Assembly (NCBI GenBank): GCA_027343785.1
Contig: DAHWKF010000033.1
Span: 1-5,325, forward strand
Direction: 5' to 3'
Length of the DNA stretch: 5,325 nt
Source: Leptospirillum sp.
GTDB taxonomy: Bacteria; Nitrospirota; Leptospirillia; Leptospirillales; Leptospirillaceae
Shown here one piece after another: positions 1 through 5,255 of this stretch (position 1 is the stretch's first letter; each line of letters opens with the position of its first letter). Made by a program: the position numbers and the translations under genes. The notes under the pieces are model-generated. The model ran no database searches and had not been told where the DNA came from. It worked only from the letters and a program-made list of their open reading frames with translations.

Positions 1-1
1 C

Positions 2-640
2 GTCTATAACCGGGCTCTCAGGGATGGGCGGATCGTCAGGAATCCCGTCATGAACGTGAAGCCGCCTGTTTTCGACAACTCGATTGTCCGGTATCTGGAC
101 AGGGGAGAGGAAACGCGCCTTTTCAAGGCCCTCCCCGAAAGACTCCACCCCGTCGTGACCGTGGCCCTTTATACCGGGTGCCGTCAGGGAGAACTATTGA
201 AACTCGAATGGCGGGATGTGGACTTCCGGCAGGGGATGTTCCTGTGCCGGGATACGAAGGCCGGGGATTCCCGATGGGTTCCCATGAATTCTGTTGTGAG
301 GGAAACCCTCTCGATTCTGGCCGGGGAGGGACCGGAACCGGGAGAAAAGGTCTTCGGAAAACTTGAACCAAGGAATCTGAGAAGAGATTTTGACAAGGCG
401 GTTCACAAGGCCGGGATCGCCCCTTTCCGCTTCCACGATCTCCGACATACCTTCGCCTCAAGGCTGGCCATGAATGGAGCCAATGACCGGACCTTGCAAA
501 CCCTGGGAGGATGGAAGACCCCCCGTATGATTCTCCGGTATGCCCACCTTGGGCCGTCCCACCTTCAGGAAGCCGTGGAAGAACTGGCCCGTCCGAAGCT
601 CACAGTATCGGAATCCCTCCCGAAAACGGATAACGGATAA
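2..640 (+). CDS. Tyrosine recombinase / integrase, C-terminal part (5' end outside window)
   Basis: This is the catalytic domain of a phage- or island-type tyrosine integrase, which cuts and rejoins DNA at att sites through a phosphotyrosine link. The frame is open to the left edge, and the residues before the ATG at 50 (NRALRDGRIVRNPV) look like the end of the core-binding domain, so 50 is not the true start. Counting from the Met at 50, the catalytic set is visible: R45 in TGCRQGE, K70 in RDTKAG, H129 and R132 in HDLRH, W155 in LGGW (the His/Trp position) and nucleophile Y164 in RYAHL. The C-terminus is intact and ends with TAA. The gene reads toward the 3' end of a tRNA-Gly 78 bases away, the usual position of an island integrase beside its target. 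It looks functional in the part seen. The subfamily and element type cannot be told from this fragment. Confidence 0.93.
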   Translation, partial: VYNRALRDGRIVRNPVMNVKPPVFDNSIVRYLDRGEETRLFKALPERLHPVVTVALYTGCRQGELLKLEWRDVDFRQGMFLCRDTKAGDSRWVPMNSVVRETLSILAGEGPEPGEKVFGKLEPRNLRRDFDKAVHKAGIAPFRFHDLRHTFASRLAMNGANDRTLQTLGGWKTPRMILRYAHLGPSHLQEAVEELARPKLTVSESLPKTDNG

Positions 641-651
641 TTCCGGATTGG

Positions 652-672
652 AACCGTGACTAAAACCGTGAC
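652..672. repeat. Short tandem direct repeat between integrase and tRNA
   Basis: The 9-mer AACCGTGAC occurs at 652-660 and again at 664-672, a 12-bp period, both in the same orientation. It sits between the integrase stop codon and the tRNA 3' end. Short spaced direct repeats in this position are typical of arm-type integrase or excisionase binding sites, but that role is inferred from position only. Confidence 0.5.
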
Positions 673-718
673 CAAGGATTTTCAGATTAGGAGGAATGTT
701 CGTAAGTGCTTGATATCA

Positions 719-740
719 TGGAGCGGGAAACGGGATTCGA
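719..740. other. Putative chromosomal attachment site (tRNA-Gly 3' end)
   Basis: The 3' end of the tRNA, from the T loop through the acceptor stem and CCA, is the likely att core of the adjacent integrase, since tyrosine integrases often use this part of tRNA genes and restore it on insertion. No second copy is found in this window, so the core length is unknown. Confidence 0.4.
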
Positions 741-793
741 ACCCGCGACCCTCGCCTTGGCAAGGCGATGCTCTACCGCTGAGCTATTCCCGC
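719..793 (-). tRNA. tRNA-Gly (anticodon GCC), CCA encoded
   Basis: Read on the minus strand, the sequence folds as a complete cloverleaf. The acceptor stem is GCGGGAA/TTCCCGC with discriminator T. The D arm contains GCTCAGCGGTAGAGC. The anticodon stem is TCGCC/GGCGA with loop TTGCCAA, giving anticodon GCC for glycine. The T arm is GCGGG TTCGAAT CCCGT, closed by one G-T wobble. The variable loop is short and the 3' CCA (719-721 on plus) is encoded. The 3' end points toward the integrase, consistent with use as an attachment site. A promoter lies about 63 bases upstream. No U-tract terminator is seen after the CCA, as expected if the native downstream flank was displaced by an insertion. Confidence 0.97.
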
Positions 794-810
794 TTGGGAT
801 TTTTCAGGCA

Positions 811-837
811 TCTCCTGACAAGGCCCGTTTCAGGAGA
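811..837 (-). other. Hairpin in the tRNA-Gly leader
   Basis: TCTCCTGA (811-818) and TCAGGAGA (830-837) form a perfect 8-bp inverted repeat with an 11-base loop. It lies between the tRNA promoter and the tRNA 5' end. Neither strand has a T-run after it, so it is unlikely to be an intrinsic terminator. It may be a processing structure in the precursor, or chance. Confidence 0.4.
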
Positions 838-855
838 CGGTGATGATGTCTGGAA

Positions 856-884
856 AGGATACTGAACTCACTCCCGGTAATCAA
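856..884 (-). promoter_or_regulatory. Sigma70-type promoter for tRNA-Gly
   Basis: On the minus strand a -35 TTGATT (884-879) and a -10 TATCCT (861-856) are separated by exactly 17 bases. Each box matches 4 of 6 consensus bases. The start would be near 849, giving a leader of roughly 55 bases before the mature tRNA 5' end, to be removed by RNase P. The leader contains an 8-bp inverted repeat (811-837). Confidence 0.5.
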
Positions 885-926
885 GCCCCACATGCCTTTC
901 TCCGGGGAAGACCCTGACCGGACGGA

Positions 927-1442
927 TCAGAAGCCCATCATGGGCATATAGCCGAATCCGATCCCCCGGGGAGGTGGAAGCGGCCTCCTTCGAACATGCA
1001 GCACCCTGGCTTTGATGACGACAACCCTTTCCGTCCGGTCGGCAAAATTCGGCATGACCTGCGTTTTGTGAACAGTTCCGAGAACTTCGATCGTCCGGCC
1101 GGGCGCAAAGAGGGCGGGGGAAAGGGGCTGGTCTGTCACGATCATGATATGACCGGCGGGATGCTGTGCCAGATCCGGATGGTATGCGGGATCCAGCGGG
1201 TAGGCCTGGACGTATATGCGGTTCAGGATGCCCTGCCGTTCGACCACATTGATGACCCCTCCCACGATGACTGTCTTGCCGGTGTAGTCATCCGGTGAAT
1301 CCATCAGCCTTGAGAGCGTTACAGACTTGTCCGCCCGATCGATCTGGTCGGAAGAAAAGGGGGGTGAGTCGGCGCACGCTGTCAGGCTCAGGAGAATCAG
1401 AAAGGACAGGAATTCACCTATTGTCTTGATGGTTTTGATCAT
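927..1442 (-). CDS. slp: Slp-family outer-membrane lipoprotein
   Basis: A 171-residue lipoprotein of the Slp family; the symbol is given at family level, since orthology to E. coli slp is not shown. The N-terminus has a lipoprotein signal: Lys at 3 and 6, a hydrophobic stretch from about 11 to 20, and lipobox L20-T21-A22-C23. The residue after Cys is Ala, not Asp, which under the enterobacterial sorting rule favours the outer membrane. The family core follows: SPDDYTGKTVIVGGVI at 49-64, resembling the YxGKxVxWGG block of E. coli Slp, and APGRTIEVLGTVHKTQ at 113-128, matching its GRxVTVVGTVxGTQ block. The tail is rich in Arg, Pro, Gly and Met. In E. coli, Slp is induced by starvation and linked to acid resistance; here the role is unknown. 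No clear Shine-Dalgarno is seen, but there is no better start in frame. The gene is divergent from pirin. Confidence 0.85.
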   Translation of the reverse strand: MIKTIKTIGEFLSFLILLSLTACADSPPFSSDQIDRADKSVTLSRLMDSPDDYTGKTVIVGGVINVVERQGILNRIYVQAYPLDPAYHPDLAQHPAGHIMIVTDQPLSPALFAPGRTIEVLGTVHKTQVMPNFADRTERVVVIKARVLHVRRRPLPPPRGIGFGYMPMMGF

Positions 1443-1570
1443 GATTTTGTCCGAACGGTAAAGTGTTTCGCATTGACGGAAGCGATCAGCGAGCCGGCCC
1501 TCCCGAATCTCCCTGCGAGCGTATCATCCTTGGGAAATTTGTCCATCTTTCCGAGGTTATTCTAACAGCC

Positions 1571-1599
1571 TTTACAGGTGAGTTTAAATGTAATAAAAT
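1571..1599 (+). promoter_or_regulatory. Strong sigma70-type promoter for the pirin gene
   Basis: The -35 TTTACA (1571-1576) and the -10 TAAAAT (1594-1599) are separated by 17 bases, and each matches 5 of 6 consensus positions. Transcription should begin near 1606, giving a leader of about 53 bases before the chosen pirin start. The -10 box lies wholly inside the spacer of an inverted repeat, which implies repression. Confidence 0.75.
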
Positions 1600-1609
1600 A
1601 AGTTACATT
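1587..1609. promoter_or_regulatory. Candidate operator over the pirin -10 box
   Basis: AATGTAA (1587-1593) and TTACATT (1603-1609) form a perfect 7-bp inverted repeat with a 9-base AT-only-plus-one-G spacer. The spacer contains the whole -10 box and the right arm covers the predicted start site. A dimeric helix-turn-helix repressor bound here would block RNA polymerase. The size and symmetry would suit a MarR- or TetR-type dimer, but no regulator gene is in the window and the family cannot be assigned. Confidence 0.6.
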
Positions 1610-1647
1610 AATAAGGGTGCAGGATTTGAATCAAGGCCATGCGATCC

Positions 1648-1653
1648 GGGAGG
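1648..1653 (+). promoter_or_regulatory. Ribosome binding site deciding the pirin start
   Basis: GGGAGG lies 5 bases before the ATG at 1659. This is the reason for choosing 1659 over the upstream in-frame GTG at 1617. Confidence 0.75.
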
Positions 1654-1658
1654 TCAGG

Positions 1659-2561
1659 ATGAATACACAAATTCAGAACCAGGCAACGGCAAAAAAAGCC
1701 ATACGCGTCGTTCCGGCGGTCGTCAGCCGCGAAGGGGGAGGCTTCCTCGTCCACAGGCCCTTTCCCACCGGAAACCTGAGGGATTTCGATCCGTTTCTTC
1801 TGCTGGATGAAATGGGGCCGGTCACCTACCGGCCGGGTGAGGCGGTCGGGGCTCCGGACCACCCGCACAGGGGGTTCGAGACGGTCACTTATATGCTGGA
1901 AGGGGCGATGGAGCACCGGGATTCGGCAGGCCATGCCGGCAAGCTCCGTCCCGGAGACGTGCAGTGGATGACAGCCGGTGGGGGGGTTGTCCATTCCGAA
2001 ATGCCGGAAGAGGAGTTTCTCCGGAAAGGGGGAAAGGCGCACGGGTTTCAGCTGTGGGTCAATCTTCCCAGGAAAGACAAGATGATCCGTCCCCGATACC
2101 AGGAAATTCCCCGGGAAGGAATTCCCGTTGCAAAAAGCTCGGACGGTCTGGCGGAAGTTCGGGTGATCGCCGGTGAGTCTCTGGGAAAGAAGGCCGTGAT
2201 TGATACCCGTATTCCCATCACCTACCTGCACGTGACATTAAAACCGGGAGGAAAGCTGGAACAGGTCATTCCCGCGGGGAGCAATGCCTTTGTTTATGTC
2301 ATCCGTGGGGATGGCGCTTTCGGCCGAGAAGCAACCCGAGCTACCGAGCACCAGATGGTGGTTTTCGAGCCAGGCGGAGAGGTTGTTACGGCTGTTTCTG
2401 AGCCACAGGGCCCCGGCGCCGAATTTCTCCTGATTGCCGGGACCCCCCTCAATGAACCGGTCGTCCGGTACGGCCCTTTTGTCATGAATACCGAAGAGGA
2501 GATTCATGAGGCCATCGACGACTACAGAAATGGAAGAATGGGGATGATTCGGGCCGTCTGA
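1659..2561 (+). CDS. Pirin-family bicupin protein
   Basis: A complete 300-residue pirin, the usual length for the family. The N-terminal cupin holds the family signature: HPHRGFETVTYMLEG at 68-82, then GDVQWMTAGGGVVHSE at 99-114. The expected metal ligands are all present: H68, H70, H112 and E114. The second cupin covers roughly 185-275, and the C-terminus has the common pirin ending FVMNTEEEIHEAIDDYRNGRMG. Pirins are cytoplasmic iron-binding proteins. Some, such as E. coli YhhW, oxidise quercetin; others modulate metabolic enzymes or transcription, so the substrate here is unknown. The start at ATG 1659 is preferred because GGGAGG (1648-1653) lies 5 bases upstream. A GTG at 1617 extends the frame by 14 residues, but it is only about 11 bases from the predicted transcript start and lacks a ribosome site. 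Expression is probably controlled by the operator just upstream. Confidence 0.95.
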   Translation: MNTQIQNQATAKKAIRVVPAVVSREGGGFLVHRPFPTGNLRDFDPFLLLDEMGPVTYRPGEAVGAPDHPHRGFETVTYMLEGAMEHRDSAGHAGKLRPGDVQWMTAGGGVVHSEMPEEEFLRKGGKAHGFQLWVNLPRKDKMIRPRYQEIPREGIPVAKSSDGLAEVRVIAGESLGKKAVIDTRIPITYLHVTLKPGGKLEQVIPAGSNAFVYVIRGDGAFGREATRATEHQMVVFEPGGEVVTAVSEPQGPGAEFLLIAGTPLNEPVVRYGPFVMNTEEEIHEAIDDYRNGRMGMIRAV

Positions 2562-3116
2562 AGCCATGGACGGGAGGGTGGGGTCTGTGTTGCAGGACTC
2601 CCTTCCTCCAACCCCTGATGGGACAAAAGGGCGATGCGCCGGAGACCCAATCCCTGAAAGACGCGATCGATCGTCGCTTTGTCCGTCTCGATCCCCCCGT
2701 GTGTTTTCGGCCTCCTGATAGGACCTTTTTTGACATCTCTCTTTATCTCCCTTGAGAGAGTTCGACAGCCTCGATTCGGGGACGCTGATCTACCGGACCT
2801 TGTCCCGAATTTCCTGATGAAAACTGTTCATTTCCATAAAGTGAAAATATGTTTCGAGCGACGAAATCGCTACCGCTAAAAACCCGCTCCTCACATCCAG
2901 ACTGGAGAGAACCTCCGGATATTTTTCATCGCCAAACTTTCGCCCGTACTTTCATCTCCTGGAGGAATCCGCAATTGTCCCCCGGCTGGATTGGATGCGA
3001 TATCCACCGACTGCGTCTTGCCAATAAGCCCGCCTCCGGACAGAATAGCGGGGATAGCTTCTATCCCGGATCGGCTTTTGCCGGGAGACCCGATTTCTGT
3101 TGGAGACAGTCGAAGA
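2562..3116. other. Non-coding stretch between pirin and kch
   Basis: No recognisable gene is seen in these 555 bases. A 45-codon frame at 2618-2755 and longer frames running into kch show no known motifs and look accidental. No good terminator for pirin is found. There are several small inverted repeats: CTCTCT/AGAGAG at 2737-2760, ATTCGGG/CCCGAAT at 2774-2810, AGCGA/TCGCT at 2857-2871, and two stacked hairpins at 3051-3083 just before kch. A TTGACA at 2730-2735 has no -10 at the right distance. The kch promoter was not located with confidence; the AT-richest part, about 2818-2850, is the likeliest area. Confidence 0.5.
3051..3083 (+). other. Tandem hairpins in the kch leader
   Basis: GGGATAG-CTT-CTATCCC (3051-3067) is a perfect 7-bp hairpin. 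Four bases later CGGC-TTTT-GCCG (3072-3083) is a perfect 4-bp hairpin. An alternative pairing CCCGG (3065-3069) with CCGGG (3081-3085) would break the end of the first stem and replace the second. They end 33 bases before the chosen kch start, so they would lie in the mRNA leader. Confidence 0.45.
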
Positions 3117-4415
3117 ATGAGCGAAAAAGGCGTCCAGAGAATGTTAAGACGGATGGGGGTGGCCGTTTCCCTTCTGAAAACTTCCTGGCGTCAGAAACTG
3201 ATGCATTCACTGGCCCGTTTCCGTCCGGGACTCTGGTTTCCCCATATACCCCTGGCGCTGGGGCTGGGGATGTTCGGATACCGAAACATTCACCCCCTCC
3301 TGCGGGAGATCGGACGTCTCCGTTCGGGGACAGATCATTATGGTCCTGTCCAGGGGTTCCGCGCCCTTCCGGAATTCTTTCATGACCTGACCAAAGGACC
3401 CCACAGCGTTATTGGCCTTCTCGAAATCCTGATGGCCGTTGGACTTCTTTTTCGTTCCCGGTTCGCCTGGTCGGTTGCCCTGGTTCTGGTCGGGGCGTCT
3501 TTGGGGATCTTGCTCCACCAGAGTGGAGGGGGGGTGTCCCTCCGGTCCGCAGGCGACCTTTTGCTGCTCGTCGGCCTTCTGGTTTTCCGGACAGATTTTT
3601 CCCGGTCCAATCTGGCGACGGGGACTCTTTTTTCTGTGATCAGTATCATCCTTCTTTTTGGCTATGCGATTTTCGGAGCCTATATTCTGGGTAAGGGGTT
3701 TTCCCCGCCCATCGAATCTCTGGTGACGGCCCTTTATTTTTCGGTCGTGACGATGTCCACGGTCGGGTACGGTGATATTATCCCCAAAACCGATGACGCC
3801 CGGATGTTTGTCGTCTCCCTGATCATCATGGGGATCAGCGTATTCACCGCTTCGTTATCGACTGTCGTGTTGCCCCTGATGAACGAGCGCGTAAAGCATT
3901 TGTTGATGGGAGGTCGCAGGAAGATGATTCGGAAGAACCACTATATTCTGGTCGGAACCGGAGATCTGGCGGCCAACGTGTTTGCCGAACTGAAGGAGCG
4001 AAACCTTTCGGTGACACTGATTGTAGACCACAAACGGGATCTCCCTCCATGGAACGGGGCGGACCAGGTCGAAGGGGACCCCGCCGACACCGAAACGCTG
4101 AAAGAAGCCGGAATCATGGACGCCAACGCGCTCATTTCCCTTCTGGAAAACGACGGAGAAAACGCCTTTGTCGTTCTCGCGGCCCGGGAAGCAGGTTCTT
4201 CGGCCAAAACCATCGTTTCCGTTCGTGACCGGGTCAACCTGGCACGGATCCGATCCGTCCGTCCGGACATGATTCTCGCGATGGATGTGATCGGAGCGCA
4301 AATCCTCGGTATGGCCCTGTCGGGTGAGTCTGTTGACGGGAACCGGCTGCTGCAGAAAATCCTCTTTTCGAACGGAGACAATTCGTTGGGAACGGTGCAC
4401 AGGGAAAGGGAATGA
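3117..4415 (+). CDS. kch: Kch-type potassium channel with RCK domain
   Basis: A 432-residue inner-membrane potassium channel closely resembling E. coli Kch (417 residues). About six hydrophobic segments are visible, near 39-55, 97-113, 115-134, 146-157, 169-192 and 229-254. The pore helix and selectivity filter TVGYGD are at 215-220. Shared Kch blocks include IESLVTALYFS before the filter, and NAFVVLAARE and SVRPDMIL in the tail. The cytoplasmic RCK (TrkA-N-like) domain begins near 276 with a Rossmann motif VGTGDLA at 279-285 and D304 at the end of the next strand. No S4-like arginine ladder is seen despite the usual name 'voltage-gated'. The start at ATG 3117 has GGAG 11 bases upstream and gives a length near that of Kch. 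The frame continues up to a TTG at 2991, but those 42 residues are Pro-rich, unlike Kch, and overlap the leader hairpins. ATGs at 3141 and 3153 are also possible. Confidence 0.93.
   Translation: MSEKGVQRMLRRMGVAVSLLKTSWRQKLMHSLARFRPGLWFPHIPLALGLGMFGYRNIHPLLREIGRLRSGTDHYGPVQGFRALPEFFHDLTKGPHSVIGLLEILMAVGLLFRSRFAWSVALVLVGASLGILLHQSGGGVSLRSAGDLLLLVGLLVFRTDFSRSNLATGTLFSVISIILLFGYAIFGAYILGKGFSPPIESLVTALYFSVVTMSTVGYGDIIPKTDDARMFVVSLIIMGISVFTASLSTVVLPLMNERVKHLLMGGRRKMIRKNHYILVGTGDLAANVFAELKERNLSVTLIVDHKRDLPPWNGADQVEGDPADTETLKEAGIMDANALISLLENDGENAFVVLAAREAGSSAKTIVSVRDRVNLARIRSVRPDMILAMDVIGAQILGMALSGESVDGNRLLQKILFSNGDNSLGTVHRERE
3908..3926 (+). promoter_or_regulatory. Possible internal translation start for a free RCK domain
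   Basis: Inside kch, GGGAGG (3908-3913) precedes an in-frame ATG (3924) by 10 bases. That ATG encodes the Met of MIRKNHYILVGTG, right at the start of the RCK domain. In E. coli Kch the matching Met (MHRKDHFIV, Met240) is, as I recall, an internal start that yields a soluble RCK protein. The product here would be 163 residues. Confidence 0.35.
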
Positions 4416-4451
4416 ACAGGCGTTTCCCCGTCTTGACGGGTTTCCCGTTCC

Positions 4452-4461
4452 GGGGGGGGGG
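4452..4461. repeat. Homopolymer run of ten G
   Basis: Ten consecutive G residues lie 36 bases after the kch stop codon. Runs of this length are prone to slippage. No gene is seen whose reading frame it would switch, so a phase-variation role is not supported. Confidence 0.8.
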
Positions 4462-4510
4462 ACCGTTCCTTTCCATTCGTTCCGGCAAGTCCTGTCCTCC
4501 ATTCGAATAG

Positions 4511-4537
4511 TGGGTTTCGGGAAGAAAGCCCATTTTT
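4511..4537 (+). terminator. Intrinsic terminator downstream of kch
   Basis: TGGGTTTC (4511-4518) pairs with GAAAGCCCA (4524-4532), with one bulged G or a G-U pair, around a GGGAA loop. The stem is followed at once by TTTTT (4533-4537). It lies about 95 bases after the kch stop codon and would end that transcript. Confidence 0.6.
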
Positions 4538-4856
4538 CTGAGATTGTCTGTCCCTCCACCGGGAGGGGTATCGATCGGTCCAGAAAGATGCAAGTCCAGA
4601 TGAATGTGACCCGACATCCCTGTATCGCCTGAATCAAAACCCGCCGGATATTGTCTTGAGAACGATCTTTCTTTTTTATTCCTGCCGATCGGAGGTTTTT
4701 GACCCGGAAACGGGAGATCGCCATTCCAGTTTGCCGGAAGGCAGAAAGATTTTTTCTGTGTTATTTTCCGGAATCCATCCATAGACCGTGTTTGGGTCAA
4801 TTTCCCCTCTGTCCGCTTCGGAGAATGTCGTGTGATGTTCTCTTGGGCAGGAACCT

Positions 4857-4900
4857 GTAACCATAAAAATGTATTGTAAATATTATAAATAAAGGGTTAC
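4857..4900. repeat. AT-rich island bounded by a 6-bp inverted repeat
   Basis: GTAACC (4857-4862) and GGTTAC (4895-4900) flank 32 bases made almost only of A and T. Inside, TTGTAA-ATA-TTATAA is a near-perfect smaller dyad, and the minus strand reads TATAAT at 4887-4882 with only a weak -35. It could be a promoter, a protein-binding site or a bent segment. The contrast with the surrounding G+C-rich DNA is plain, but the role is unknown. Confidence 0.45.
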
Positions 4901-5032
4901 CTGCTGAAACATCAAATGTGTAAAAACTCCCGGTCAAACATAGAAGAAGTCGATCCATTCATCCGTTTCCGTCCATCCTGACTTTCCGGCATCCGATCCG
5001 ATTTTACCCTGCGGGAAGCCCTTTTTTTAATG

Positions 5033-5055
5033 AAAAAAAACCAGCCGGAGGCCGG
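5033..5055 (-). terminator. Intrinsic terminator, minus strand
   Basis: On the minus strand CCGGC-CTCCG-GCTGG (5055-5041) forms a 5-bp stem with one G-T pair and a 5-base loop, followed directly by eight T residues (5040-5033). This is a good intrinsic terminator for leftward transcription, yet no minus-strand gene to its right is visible. A plus-strand role is weak: the T7 run at 5022-5028 follows only a 3-bp GGG/CCC stem. Confidence 0.5.
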
Positions 5056-5057
5056 AG

Positions 5058-5096
5058 TGTTTCCGGATCGCTACCAGATCTTTCAGGACGGAAACA
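5058..5096. promoter_or_regulatory. Candidate upstream activator site for the sigma54 promoter
   Basis: TGTTTCCG (5058-5065) and CGGAAACA (5089-5096) form a perfect 8-bp inverted repeat with arm centres 31 bp apart, about three helical turns. They lie about 100-140 bp upstream of the predicted sigma54 start, the usual distance for an enhancer-binding protein. The word TTTCCGG is common in this DNA, so chance cannot be excluded. Confidence 0.35.
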
Positions 5097-5169
5097 GGAT
5101 TCCGGGAAATACCGTCCATAAACAGGAGAAATTGGTTTTCCGGATGAGAAAGTCGAAGCCCGTGGGGAA

Positions 5170-5185
5170 TGGTACGGGAATTGCC
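5170..5185 (+). promoter_or_regulatory. Sigma54 (-24/-12) promoter
   Basis: TGGTACGGGAATTGCC carries the invariant GG (5171-5172) and GC (5183-5184) with exactly 10 bases between them. It fits the consensus TGGYACG-N4-TTGC at every fixed position except a final C in place of A or T. Transcription should start near 5196, about 60 bases before the ATG at 5256 and on the same strand. Confidence 0.7.
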
Positions 5186-5206
5186 CTTCATGGTTCGGTT
5201 TTCCAC

Positions 5207-5237
5207 ACAAACTTTTCAGTTGATAAAGACAGTTTGT
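5207..5237 (+). other. Leader hairpin before the right-edge gene
   Basis: ACAAACT (5207-5213) and AGTTTGT (5231-5237) form a perfect 7-bp stem with a 17-base loop in the predicted leader of the sigma54 transcript. The stem ends 3 bases before the Shine-Dalgarno GGAGGAG (5241-5247), so its folding could affect ribosome access or mRNA stability. Confidence 0.4.
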
Positions 5238-5255
5238 TCAGGAGGAGTCCGTCTG

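Larger units (their letters stand above)
1..718. mobile_element. End of a tRNA-targeted integrative element (island or prophage)
   Basis: An integrase lies directly beside the 3' end of a tRNA-Gly gene, which is where tyrosine-integrase elements usually insert. The element should therefore extend leftward from the tRNA, out of the window, with only its integrase end visible here. The second att copy, a repeat of the tRNA 3' end, must lie outside the window, so neither the boundary nor the size can be confirmed. The inference rests on gene order alone. Confidence 0.5.
4416..5255. other. Long intergenic region with many signals and no recognised gene
   Basis: These 840 bases lie between kch and the gene at the right edge. 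Long minus-strand frames running back under kch have no recognisable domain and look like shadows. A 62-codon minus frame (4676-4864) follows a TATAAT but has no ribosome site and is not called. Structures seen include CCCGTC/GACGGG at 4427-4440, a G10 run at 4452-4461, a terminator at 4511-4537, CCCTCC/GGAGGG at 4552-4567, a GAAA-capped hairpin CCCG/CGGG at 4703-4714 nested in CGATC/GATCG (4686-4720), an AT-rich island at 4857-4900, a minus-strand terminator at 5033-5055, and sigma54 promoter elements at 5058-5185. Confidence 0.55.

Noticed and set aside
656..865. A 69-codon plus-strand frame with the peptide GKRDSNPRPSPWQGDALPLSYSR
   Set aside because: This peptide is the translation of the strand opposite a tRNA gene, a well-known false protein. 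The tRNA-Gly at 719-793 explains it fully.
1617..1658. GTG start extending pirin by 14 residues
   Set aside because: It lies about 11 bases from the predicted transcript start and has no ribosome site, whereas the ATG at 1659 has GGGAGG 5 bases upstream.
1608..2231. A 207-codon minus-strand frame opposite pirin
   Set aside because: It lies opposite a clear bicupin gene and has no recognisable domain; it is an antisense shadow.
2730..2735. A perfect TTGACA as a possible kch promoter
   Set aside because: No -10-like hexamer occurs at 16-18 bases spacing; the sequence there is TTGAGA/TGAGAG/GAGAGA.
2849..3385. A 178-codon plus-strand frame overlapping the start of kch in another phase
   Set aside because: Its second half runs out of frame through real kch sequence, and its composition (Pro, Ser, Arg) is typical of a shadow. 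The GGAGG before a TTG at 2975 is not enough to support it.
4246..4262. TGGCACG inside kch as a second sigma54 site
   Set aside because: The -12 TTGC element is missing at the required distance, and the site is inside a coding region.
4427..4450. CCCGTC/GACGGG hairpin as the kch terminator
   Set aside because: The loop is only 2-4 bases and just three T residues follow; the hairpin at 4511-4537 with T5 is the better terminator.
3855..4800. Long minus-strand frames (289 and 188 codons) opposite the end of kch
   Set aside because: They have no known motifs or ribosome sites, and most of their length is antisense to the conserved RCK domain.
5004..5210. A 68-codon minus-strand frame
   Set aside because: It reads through the minus-strand terminator and the sigma54 promoter region and has no recognisable protein features.
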